Shown here piece after piece: positions 25,240 to 33,392 of a stretch of 34,653 nt of DNA. Source of the DNA: an uncultured Gammaproteobacteria bacterium. Lineage in GTDB: Bacteria; Pseudomonadota; Gammaproteobacteria; CAMYKB01. Below the pieces are notes generated by a model, which saw nothing but the letters and a program-made list of their open reading frames with translations, was not told where the DNA came from and made no database searches. Position 1 is the first letter of the stretch. Each line of letters starts with the position of its first letter. A program made the translations under genes and the position numbers. Location of the stretch: NCBI GenBank assembly GCA_947258875.1, contig CAMYKB010000025.1, forward strand, positions 1-34,653. The letters run 5' to 3'.

Positions 25240-28200
25240 TCACGCCCTGACAGGCTCAGGCTGGCCCTCAGACCCCCCATTGTCGGTAACGGGAAGATCT
25301 ATGGTTCCGCTATGCCCTGAAACTGGCTTATCACTGCTCGTATCTGTATTGGCGCGGCGATCGGTTGTGCGGCGGTTGGTAGTATCAGAGTATTCTGAAG
25401 ATTGCGTCTGTCGGCGAGCGGCGATACGCCGATCGATAAAGCCATTTGTACCCAGCTTCACGACCTGGCCTTCCTCGAGTTTGAATGTGGCGCCGTTAAC
25501 ACCAACAATGCAGGGAATATTATATTCGCGGGCAACAATCGACATATGGCTCAGGAAACCACCAATCTCCGTGACCACACCCGAAACGCTGTCGAAAAGC
25601 GGGATCCAGCGTGGATCCGTGTATTTCACGACCAGGATATCGTCTTTGTGCAGTGATTCGGGCATCGAGTCTTCATCCACAATTCGTATGGTACCCTGGA
25701 CTTCGCTGTCACCGGCTACCCAGGTTCCCATCAAGGCACCAGCTGTATCAACCGCATTCATCAGGCCACCATTAACATCAAACCGCAGGCCCTCGAGCGC
25801 ATGCAGCGAAAGCTCAAGCGGTAAATTAACGGCCTTGAAAACCTCTCTTTCATGTTGGCGGGATCCAACCAGCTGCGCGATCTGTTGTGCGGAAAGACGA
25901 TGTAACTTCATGACCTCATCGATGGTGAGATAAAATATTTCATGCGCCATGCATTTTCGTCGGCTGATCTCCAGCAATAACGTCCGAATACTAGAGAACT
26001 CGCGCATGCAATAATGCTTTGCATCTTCCTTCAGACTCTGAAAACGGCGTGCACGCTCAATATTGATGCGTAACAAACGATTATCTGGTAGTTCAATGTT
26101 GGCTGCAGTGGGGCTTCGCATCGGTTTTGATGCATCCACCATTTGCTCGATCAGCACTTCGTTTTCCTGGTAACGTGGCTCTGCAAGCTCGTAGTCGTGC
26201 AATGCACGGTAGCCAAATGCTTTGAGAAAATCTTCCAGCGGACGCTCACCGGTTTTTATCGCTGGCAGCATATTCAATGCCTGGTGTTGTATGGTCTCTG
26301 GACCATGCCCCAGATACGAAGCAGCCTCAAGGCCGTATTTGGCAAGTGCCTGCTTCGCTGTCTTCATATAAAAATCGGCTGCGATATTAATGATCTCGGC
26401 GTGTATATAATCCTCATGCAGAAACCGATCAAGCCATTGATCAAGCAACCCTAGCAACTCATCGAAACTGAAATGCGTCAGGTCTAGCGCCTCACGTATA
26501 CGCATATCAGAGATCAATCGCGGTAAAAACTCACTGCGGAATTCCTCTTCGATGGCATCTGCTGCCCTTGAAAGTCTGAACGATGCCATCGCACCCGGTG
26601 CGCCAAAGCGCCGCCGCCCTTCTACTACATTCACATAGGTTTGCCCGAATGCTGTCACGACATAAGCTGCGGAATCATCCTCATCAACGTTATAGGGAAT
26701 ACCCAATCGCTGACAGGCGATATCCGTTGAACCATTCTCGTCCCAAAGCGCCTGCATGACGGACAAACTCAATGGCGATGGCTCTGGCAAGAGTTCAGAA
26801 AGTTCGTTTTGCTGCAAAACCGGAGTAGCCGCATCTGTGGTTCCACTAAATAATGACATCAAACGCAGGCGTTCTCTCTCAACCACAGATTTATTGCCTT
26901 CCGCCGCCGCGGCACTGATAGTGATATCACGTGCCTGCAGAATGTAATACCTGCCCTTCGCATAGGCCCATTCAATATCCTGGGGGCAAGCAAATAGCTC
27001 TTCTATCTGACGTGCAATAGTCATTAACGGCAGAAGATCAATGGGTGACTGTTGATCATCACTCATGGGAAGTCCACTCACTGCACCATAGCTGTAAACT
27101 GAGGGTGTCGCCTTACCGCTGACTAAGGACTCACCCAGCCCCTGCACCATTTCTATCAGCATACAGCCCGTGGAGGTCGGATGCTGGGTAAACAATACAC
27201 CTGCGTATTCAGCATCCACCATGGCCTGGACCAGCACACAACCCTGACCGTGCGATTCGTTGTTATACGCTTCAACGCGACCATTATTGTAGGAACCACG
27301 AACCTGTGCTACGGCATCGAGAAGATGCTCTTTTTTAACATTCAGAACGGAATCAAAGACACCCGCAAAACTCTGTTCACTGCCATCTTCAGCAACTGCT
27401 GTGCTTCGCACTGCAACCTTGCCGACATCCAGCCTGGAAAAAGCTGTGTTGATAAGCTTCTGATCCTTATCAATCATTGACAAGGTTCCGTCCACCTGTG
27501 TCCTTGCCCGGCTCAATAACTGATCGGTAATCACAAACCCATCAGGGACAGCAAAACCTGCAGACCGCATCTGCGCCAAACGACCAGCCTTGTTACCTAT
27601 ATAAGGCACATCCTGCGCATCGCGAAGCGAGACGGTACCCGCATATCCGGGCGGGGGTACGTGGCGTAAGCGGGTACCCGAAACCGATTTCTGTTTTGCC
27701 ATCAATTGCACAATATGTGTCTGCAATAAAATGAAACCCAGACTGAAGATCAGATAGAGGCTCACAGCGGCATTTAGTGGCATACATAACACTGCGACAA
27801 ATGCAGCAAGCCCCAGATATAACAACTTGAACTTCAAACTGCGGTTTATTGTGGAACTCATAATCTGAGCGAACATCAGCGCCCCGACTATGGATGGCAT
27901 TATACGTGTTGGATCGGCCTCGCCAAGATTGGTCACCCATAGAAACGGCTCGTTTACACCCTCGGATACCTTACTAACCGCTGAGAAAAACAGAATAAAT
28001 ACACCCAGTTGAACAAACGATCCAAGCACATTGCGGCCATGTGTAAGTCCATTTTTCTTGTAAAGCCGCAGGGTAGCTCGAGAAAGCCTGGCTTTATTGT
28101 CTCCATACTTTTTCTTAAGCGCATCAATGGATGGTTTTAGCTCCCTCTGCCTGACACCGTCTCGTTCCGCCTTGAGGCTGATCGGTAAAACGATAAGACG

Positions 28201-29430
28201 CAACAGAACAACCAGAAGAAAGATAGAGAGCGTCAGCGAACCGGATTTGGCCTTCATCCAGGCCAATACCTCTTGAAGTGGCGACGTCGCAAGGTCAAAC
28301 AGGGTTTGACTCTGCATATCGCGCCATTGTGCTACGTAACCCTTTACACTGGATGGCGTCGAATATTCATGTGGCACGGTGTAACGTCCACGGTAATCAT
28401 ATCCAAGGCGGCTCAGCTTGAGACCCAGAATTTGGCTATAGAAGCAACTGCGTTTGTCATAGCAGGGTGTAATCACCGGATGCTTTGGCAGCTCCTTCAA
28501 TGCTAGGTCCAGCTCTGCAGTCGTAAGCTTGCGAACAGGTATATTCACTGCACCGGGGAGATGCCCTCTTTCAAAATCTGCCGGATACCTCAAATCAACA
28601 AATAGCGCATTCTCGTTAGCAACCAGTTCCTCTACCACAGCGGTCTTAAGTAAAACATCGCTATTGGGAAACTCGGGCAACATACGCAAATTGTTGCGCT
28701 CACCCTGCTCAAAACCAACAAGCTCGCGTTCTTCAGCGACCCACTTTTCATAACCGCCGATCACGAATCTGCAAGGGAGGCCTTGTTCGGTAAACTCAGA
28801 ACAAAGCTCCGAGCTCCTGTTACCCGAATAGCAGAGCAGCACATTCTCTTTATCAGGAAGAATAAGTTTCTCGACAGACACTCGAGTATCCGGATAGCGG
28901 CTTTGCCTGGCGCCCTTGATATACCCTGTCTCGTACTCCTCACTCTCCCGCACATCAATAATATTGAGTCCGTGACCGTTATCCAGCCAACCCTGCAATG
29001 TATCCGTAGTAATACCCCGGGGATGATTTTGTTGATCACTAAACGCCAGCGTCTTGAGTGATATGTCTCCGACAGCTTTACCAGCTTCTGTTGACGAACG
29101 CCATAAATTTGTCTGTAGGCGTTTGGTCGTCTCGTCTTTGTTATACGAAAACTGCAGAAGATTGGCAGCCAGGGAAAGCGTCAGCATAACGCCGGCTGCT
29201 ACAAACAGGTATTTCCAACCTGCCGTGATTGTTGAATGGGATCCATTTATCCGCGATCTACTTGCGAATCCTGCACCTAGCAGGACAGTCGACAAACCGA
29301 GTAGTTGTGCGACACTACCAAATAGATTAACGACTATGTCGGGTGATGGTATCGCCCATGCGTGTGTCGGGAAGATCAGGCAAAAAAGAAAACTTGATAT
29401 ACAGCAATACGCTACTCTACGACTCATCAT
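25240..29430 (-). CDS. Rhodanese-rhodanese-YidC/Oxa1-PPDK/RPH fusion protein
   Basis: A 1396-residue membrane protein joining modules normally found apart. Order: signal peptide (1-26, cut after AWA); membrane segments near 30-55 and 72-92; rhodanese 1 (about 141-240, loop CYSGNRS, C200); rhodanese 2 (about 255-372, loop CYDKRS, C323). Next comes a YidC/Oxa1 core (about 383-580) with the groove arginine R411 in LLRLIVLP. Then come a PPDK/PEP-synthase-type ATP-binding domain (about 600-840; GNKAGRLAQM, RSTAVAEDGSEQSFAG, QDIEWA), a middle domain with RPH-like segments (ALHDYELAEPRYQEN, EIFYLTIDEV) and a phosphohistidine swivel domain (GGFLSHMSIVARE, H1295). The PEP-binding barrel is absent. The tail is polar and probably disordered. 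Predicted topology puts rhodaneses in the periplasm and the ATP module in the cytoplasm. Domain calls are firm; function is unknown. A Pho-box-like promoter lies upstream. Confidence 0.87.
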   Translation of the reverse strand: MMSRRVAYCCISSFLFCLIFPTHAWAIPSPDIVVNLFGSVAQLLGLSTVLLGAGFASRSRINGSHSTITAGWKYLFVAAGVMLTLSLAANLLQFSYNKDETTKRLQTNLWRSSTEAGKAVGDISLKTLAFSDQQNHPRGITTDTLQGWLDNGHGLNIIDVRESEEYETGYIKGARQSRYPDTRVSVEKLILPDKENVLLCYSGNRSSELCSEFTEQGLPCRFVIGGYEKWVAEERELVGFEQGERNNLRMLPEFPNSDVLLKTAVVEELVANENALFVDLRYPADFERGHLPGAVNIPVRKLTTAELDLALKELPKHPVITPCYDKRSCFYSQILGLKLSRLGYDYRGRYTVPHEYSTPSSVKGYVAQWRDMQSQTLFDLATSPLQEVLAWMKAKSGSLTLSIFLLVVLLRLIVLPISLKAERDGVRQRELKPSIDALKKKYGDNKARLSRATLRLYKKNGLTHGRNVLGSFVQLGVFILFFSAVSKVSEGVNEPFLWVTNLGEADPTRIMPSIVGALMFAQIMSSTINRSLKFKLLYLGLAAFVAVLCMPLNAAVSLYLIFSLGFILLQTHIVQLMAKQKSVSGTRLRHVPPPGYAGTVSLRDAQDVPYIGNKAGRLAQMRSAGFAVPDGFVITDQLLSRARTQVDGTLSMIDKDQKLINTAFSRLDVGKVAVRSTAVAEDGSEQSFAGVFDSVLNVKKEHLLDAVAQVRGSYNNGRVEAYNNESHGQGCVLVQAMVDAEYAGVLFTQHPTSTGCMLIEMVQGLGESLVSGKATPSVYSYGAVSGLPMSDDQQSPIDLLPLMTIARQIEELFACPQDIEWAYAKGRYYILQARDITISAAAAEGNKSVVERERLRLMSLFSGTTDAATPVLQQNELSELLPEPSPLSLSVMQALWDENGSTDIACQRLGIPYNVDEDDSAAYVVTAFGQTYVNVVEGRRRFGAPGAMASFRLSRAADAIEEEFRSEFLPRLISDMRIREALDLTHFSFDELLGLLDQWLDRFLHEDYIHAEIINIAADFYMKTAKQALAKYGLEAASYLGHGPETIQHQALNMLPAIKTGERPLEDFLKAFGYRALHDYELAEPRYQENEVLIEQMVDASKPMRSPTAANIELPDNRLLRINIERARRFQSLKEDAKHYCMREFSSIRTLLLEISRRKCMAHEIFYLTIDEVMKLHRLSAQQIAQLVGSRQHEREVFKAVNLPLELSLHALEGLRFDVNGGLMNAVDTAGALMGTWVAGDSEVQGTIRIVDEDSMPESLHKDDILVVKYTDPRWIPLFDSVSGVVTEIGGFLSHMSIVAREYNIPCIVGVNGATFKLEEGQVVKLGTNGFIDRRIAARRQTQSSEYSDTTNRRTTDRRANTDTSSDKPVSGHSGTIDLPVTDNGGSEGQPEPVRA

Positions 29431-29514
29431 TACACATCATTTAACTCAAAGTTAAATACAATCCTTACTTCCAAACAATATTCCGTTGTGATTCCGTTAT
29501 AGCTCCTTGATGGT

Positions 29515-29554
29515 CTTATAAAGTAATATTACTTTTATGAAACTTTTATGACAC
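29515..29554 (-). promoter_or_regulatory. Pho-box-like promoter of the fusion gene
   Basis: On the minus strand two adjoining 11-mers, GTGTCATAAAA (29544-29554) and GTTTCATAAAA (29533-29543), match the PhoB direct-repeat pattern CTGTCATAWAWCTGTCAY at 15 of 18 positions. Twelve bases further on is a -10-like TATAAG (29515-29520), the spacing expected where PhoB replaces a -35 element. Transcription would begin near 29508, about 80 bases before the fusion ATG. The adjoining perfect palindrome AAAGTAATATTACTTT (29520-29535) may be part of the same control site. Confidence 0.55.
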
Positions 29555-30092
29555 ACACGCTACCTTCAAATACAAGAGCTGTCAAACCAAAATAACTATT
29601 TATATTTACGTGTAACTTAAACAACATTGCACATTATCGACGCGTCATTTTATTGACTCTTTACACACGAATAGATATTGATGCTGAATCGTCAGACATC
29701 ATTAGTAATGTAAATAGCAACAGAACATTTTGGAGAGTGGCGATCCACTCATAGTTCATGATCAAAAGTGTGACGCAGTTAACACAATCCATACGTCTCA
29801 AACTTGTGTTCTAGTTCCGCCCCGGAACGTTCTTAACGAACCTTATAAAAATACCCCAAGCTGCATTCCTTCAGCTGTCCATCCAGTTTGATTGCACATA
29901 AGTGGACGCAACGTATTCCAAAATATATCCGGTTAAAGCAGCGAGCCCATAGACGATCGCGCGCAGCAATGACTGCACAGCCTCAACATTCCACTGCCAC
30001 AGCTCGCAACCTCTACTCCATACCCATAAATATAGCTTAATTATCAATTAGTTATATGATCTCTCCCGGCAACCTAGTCCCTTCTACAACCC

Positions 30093-30119
30093 TAAAGCTT
30101 TATCATCGCTTGCCGATAC
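30093..30119 (+). promoter_or_regulatory. Sigma28 (FliA) promoter for cheY-cheA-cheW
   Basis: TAAA (30093-30096), 15 bases, GCCGATAC (30112-30119): 11 of 12 consensus positions. It lies about 160 bases before cheY and places the chemotaxis genes in the late flagellar class. Confidence 0.85.
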
Positions 30120-30123
30120 TTAT

Positions 30124-30174
30124 AGCCAACACCCCTATGAGGTGGGCTGATATTGATATTGCTCGCTGGCAATA
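30124..30174 (+). repeat. Two hairpins at the 5' end of the che transcript
   Basis: AGCC-AA-CACC (30124-30133) pairs with GGTG-GGCT (30141-30148), with AA bulged. TATTGC (30157-30162) pairs with GCAATA (30169-30174) around a six-base loop. Both fall at or just after the predicted start of transcription. They may stabilise the message. Confidence 0.45.
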
Positions 30175-30281
30175 CCGGTAGCTATTTATCGCACACAGAA
30201 GTGACAGGGAATTAAAGCTCTGGAGCATGACAAATAACTACCCACGAGCTTGATAAAGATTGCTAATAAGGAGAGACCCAT

Positions 30282-30644
30282 ATGACGAGCGTGCTGGCGG
30301 TAGATGACTCACCATCCATTCGGCAGATGGTGTCCTACACCCTCGAGAGTGCCGGGTATAACGTTGTCGTGGCCTGCGATGGTGATGAGGCCTTGAAGAT
30401 CGCCAAAAATACAAACATGAACCTGGTCATCACTGACGTCAACATGCCCAACATGGATGGCATCACACTAGTAAAGAAACTTCGTTCATTATCTGATTAC
30501 AAATTCAAACCAATTTTAATTCTAACGACAGAATCCAGCATGGAGAAGAAAATGCAGGGCAAATCAGCTGGCGCTACGGGTTGGATCGTAAAACCTTTCA
30601 ATCCCGATTTATTACTTACGACCCTGAAGAAGGTACTCGATTAG
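30282..30644 (+). CDS. cheY: Chemotaxis response regulator CheY
   Basis: A 120-residue stand-alone receiver domain. Phosphorylated by CheA, it would bind the flagellar switch and change motor direction. The acidic pair D8-D9, the phosphorylation site D52 in VITDVNMPNMDG, the switch threonine in LILTTESS (near residue 83) and K104 in VKPF are all present. An AAGGAGA site precedes the ATG. It resembles the CheY copies found next to cheA in multi-operon chemotaxis systems (VLAVDDSPSIRQMV start), so a second CheY with the direct motor role may lie elsewhere in the genome. It is 35 bases from cheA. Confidence 0.94.
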   Translation: MTSVLAVDDSPSIRQMVSYTLESAGYNVVVACDGDEALKIAKNTNMNLVITDVNMPNMDGITLVKKLRSLSDYKFKPILILTTESSMEKKMQGKSAGATGWIVKPFNPDLLLTTLKKVLD

Positions 30645-30679
30645 GAATACAGGACGACTATTCAACGGAGCAGCAGACA

Positions 30680-32764
30680 GTGTCTATCGATTTATCAGAA
30701 TTTCATGACATATTTTTCGAAGAATGCTTTGAGGGTCTCGAGGTTTTGGAGTCCGGCTTGCTCAATCTGGACCAGAATACCGATGTAGAAGAAATAAACG
30801 CCATTTTCCGTGCGGCGCACTCTATCAAGGGTGGTGGCGCGTCATTCGGATTTACTGATATTTCTGATTTCACGCATGTCATGGAGACCTTACTCGATGA
30901 AATGCGGGATGGACGTCGCGCCATAACCCGGGAAGTAGTCGACCTCTTGCTCAAATCAGTTGATTGCCTGCGCGATATGACTAACGCAGCCAAAAATAGT
31001 GAAGACAGCGACCAACAACGTACAGCAGCCATCAAGCAACAACTTGAAGACATGTTGGCTACCGATGGAGATACGAAACCTGTAACTCATAACGATACAA
31101 CGCAGACCAAAGTCAGCGAAGATACTGCCTGCAGCCCAGTTGAATGGCTGATCCACTTCCGACCAGACAGCGAGATGCTACAAACGGGTAACGAACCCAC
31201 CCGATTGTTCCGTGAACTTGCCACCCTGGGTGAAATCAGCGTCCAGGCGGACATGAGCAATTTACCCGCATATGACGAACTCAATCCGGAATGTTGTTAC
31301 CTTGGGTGGGAACTGGTCTTGAAAGGTGATATCAACAAGGAACAAATAGACGAATTATTTGATTGGGTCAAAGACTGTAGCGACCTTGAAATCACACCGC
31401 TTGGCAATTACAACCAACCTTCAACCGAAGCAGTAACGCAGGCAGATAATACCGCGACCGCAGAAGCTGGAACTACCAACAATGACAGTAAGAACGCAAT
31501 ACAAAAAGCGAAGGTAACAGACAAACCCAAGGGCTCTGGGGCTGGTAAGGAATCCGGTTCCATCAGAGTAGCAATTGACAAAATAGATGAACTTATCAAT
31601 CTGGTCGGTGAACTGGTCATTTCCCAATCCATGCTAAGCCAGATAGGCAACCACTTGGAAGATACCGATCTCAGTAATACAGAAATTCTACGTGATGGAC
31701 TGTCCCAACTGGAACGCAACACGCGCGAACTTCAGGAAAGCGTACTGAAGATTCGCATGTTACCAATCAGTTTTTCTTTCAGTCGTTTTCCCAGACTTGT
31801 ACGCGACCTCAGCAGCAAGGTGGGCAAACAAGTTGAACTGAAACTCAGCGGTGAACAGACCGAGGTCGACAAGACCGTTTTGGAAAAAATCGGGGACCCT
31901 CTGGTCCACCTGGTCCGCAATTCCCTGGATCACGGGCTTGAGACCCCGGAAATACGCAAGGCAAACAACAAACCCGAAACAGGTAGTCTATGTCTCAACG
32001 CCTATCACGAAGGCAGCGAAATTGTAATTGAAGTCAGCGACGATGGCGCAGGACTGAACAAAGACAGGATTCTCAACAAAGCTATTGAAAAAGGCTTGGT
32101 CGCGGAGAATCAGGAACTCACAGATGAACAGATATATAACCTGATTTTCCAACCCGGGTTCTCAACAGCGGAACAGGTCAGCGACGTTTCAGGTCGCGGC
32201 GTAGGTATGGATGTCGTGAGACGCAACATCAGAGATCTTGGCGGTAATGTCAGTATCACATCACAACCAGACAAAGGCAGCACAGTTACTATCCGCCTAC
32301 CGCTCACTCTGGCTATCCTGGATGGACAACTTACAAGTGTCGGAGAACAAACCTATATTCTGTCATTGGTATCGATCATCGAATCATTACAGGTAATCCC
32401 CGAGCATGTAAGCAGCATTACGGGTCAGGCTGAATTTTATCAACTGCGCGACGAATATATCCCGATTATAAGACTCTCTGAAGAATTTGAGGTTGAACAA
32501 AGCTCCGACGATCTCAGCCAAGGGTTACTGGTAGTGGTAGAAGCCGAAGGGCAACGCTATGGATTGTTTGTTGACGACCTGATGGGGCAACAGCAGGTCG
32601 TAATCAAGAGCCTGGAAACCAATTTCAAGCAACTGCAAGGCATATCCGGCGCCACCATTCTCGGGGACGGTACCGTCGCCTTGATCCTGGATGTACCCGG
32701 TCTGATCCAGCGTCATTACGAAAAGCGCAACACAGCAATGAAACCCGTATCGGACGTTGCGTAA
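30680..32764 (+). CDS. cheA: Chemotaxis histidine kinase CheA
   Basis: CheA is the kinase of the receptor array. With the GTG start at 30680 it has 694 residues and a complete set of domains. P1 phosphotransfer carries H47 in AAHSIKGGGASFGF. A P2-like domain spans about 150-245. A flexible linker precedes the P3 dimerisation helices (about 295-360). The P4 ATPase (about 365-545) has the N-box around HLVRNSLDHGLE, DDGAGLN and GRGVGMDVV. A P5 CheW-like domain spans about 545-680. The reading frame extends upstream to a TTG inside cheY (30581). I reject that start because the P1 domain begins exactly at VSIDLSEFHDIF and GGAG stands nine bases before the GTG. Confidence 0.95.
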   Translation: MSIDLSEFHDIFFEECFEGLEVLESGLLNLDQNTDVEEINAIFRAAHSIKGGGASFGFTDISDFTHVMETLLDEMRDGRRAITREVVDLLLKSVDCLRDMTNAAKNSEDSDQQRTAAIKQQLEDMLATDGDTKPVTHNDTTQTKVSEDTACSPVEWLIHFRPDSEMLQTGNEPTRLFRELATLGEISVQADMSNLPAYDELNPECCYLGWELVLKGDINKEQIDELFDWVKDCSDLEITPLGNYNQPSTEAVTQADNTATAEAGTTNNDSKNAIQKAKVTDKPKGSGAGKESGSIRVAIDKIDELINLVGELVISQSMLSQIGNHLEDTDLSNTEILRDGLSQLERNTRELQESVLKIRMLPISFSFSRFPRLVRDLSSKVGKQVELKLSGEQTEVDKTVLEKIGDPLVHLVRNSLDHGLETPEIRKANNKPETGSLCLNAYHEGSEIVIEVSDDGAGLNKDRILNKAIEKGLVAENQELTDEQIYNLIFQPGFSTAEQVSDVSGRGVGMDVVRRNIRDLGGNVSITSQPDKGSTVTIRLPLTLAILDGQLTSVGEQTYILSLVSIIESLQVIPEHVSSITGQAEFYQLRDEYIPIIRLSEEFEVEQSSDDLSQGLLVVVEAEGQRYGLFVDDLMGQQQVVIKSLETNFKQLQGISGATILGDGTVALILDVPGLIQRHYEKRNTAMKPVSDVA

Positions 32765-32782
32765 CCAAGGAGATTATTAACC

Positions 32783-33298
32783 ATGAATACAGCACAGACT
32801 GCCGAAACCACACTGCAGGCAGAAGACGGGATGGATCAATACCTTACTTTCATGCTCGCCGGCGAGGAATACGGCGTTGACATCCTGCGTGTACAGGAGA
32901 TCAAAGGCTGGAGCACAGCCACACCCTTACCCAATACACCAGATTACATACTTGGCGTCATTAACCTGCGCGGTACCGTGGTACCGGTTATCGATTTGCG
33001 AAAACGCTTCAAACTGGAAAGCATTGCTTTCGGACAAACGACAGTCGTGATTGTGGTCAAAGTTGCTGACGATGGATTTGGCGAACGTATTGTAGGCATC
33101 GTGGTTGATGCCGTCTCCGAGGTGCATAACGTAGCAACAACGGACCTCAAACCGGCACCGGATTTTGGCGGCGCTATCAGTACCGATTCGATGAAGGGGC
33201 TAACGACCGTAGATGACAAGATGTTGATAATGCTCGACATAGATCATTTGATGAATAAAGACGTACTGAAGGATTTCGAACAAACGGAACAGGAATAG
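32783..33298 (+). CDS. cheW: Chemotaxis coupling protein CheW
   Basis: CheW links receptors to CheA in the array. The 171-residue protein has the full fold: YLTFMLAGEEYGVDILRVQE (about residues 20-39), PNTPDYILGVINLRGTVVPV (about 51-70), IDLRKRF, and the C-terminal VVDAVSEVHNV segment. AAGGAG precedes the ATG, 18 bases after cheA. Length is normal (about 160-175). Confidence 0.96.
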   Translation: MNTAQTAETTLQAEDGMDQYLTFMLAGEEYGVDILRVQEIKGWSTATPLPNTPDYILGVINLRGTVVPVIDLRKRFKLESIAFGQTTVVIVVKVADDGFGERIVGIVVDAVSEVHNVATTDLKPAPDFGGAISTDSMKGLTTVDDKMLIMLDIDHLMNKDVLKDFEQTEQE

Positions 33299-33392
33299 CA
33301 ACCATTGCATATGACCGTACCGTCGAGTCTCGATAAAACTTTTAGCGCATAGCAATAACTATTTCAAATTTATTTGCTTAGGGGCAAGCAAG

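Larger units (their letters stand above)
29431..30281. other. Divergent non-coding region between the fusion gene and cheY
   Basis: About 850 bases with no gene. From left to right: the Pho-box-like promoter (29515-29554); hairpin GAGTGG-CGAT-CCACTC (29735-29750); hairpin GTTCCG-CCC-CGGAAC (29814-29828); a sigma28 promoter for the che operon (30093-30119); and two further hairpins in its leader (30124-30148 and 30157-30174). The part between about 29560 and 30060 has stops in all frames and could hold a small RNA, but I see no terminator-like T-run to support one. Confidence 0.55.

Noticed and set aside
25214-25933. Long plus-strand frame opposite the 3' end of the fusion gene
   Set aside because: Shadow of the fusion gene coding strand; composition (rich in S, T, P, R) is typical of antisense frames and no domain is visible.
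30581-30679. N-terminal extension of cheA starting inside cheY
   Set aside because: The extension begins with TTG, overlaps cheY by 64 bases and encodes nothing like a CheA domain. The P1 domain starts at the GTG at 30680, which has a ribosome site.
33299-33392. Sigma28-like site between cheW and aer (TAAA followed by GCAATAAC)
   Set aside because: The spacer is 14 bases and the -10 part matches the consensus only in part, so it is too weak to call.
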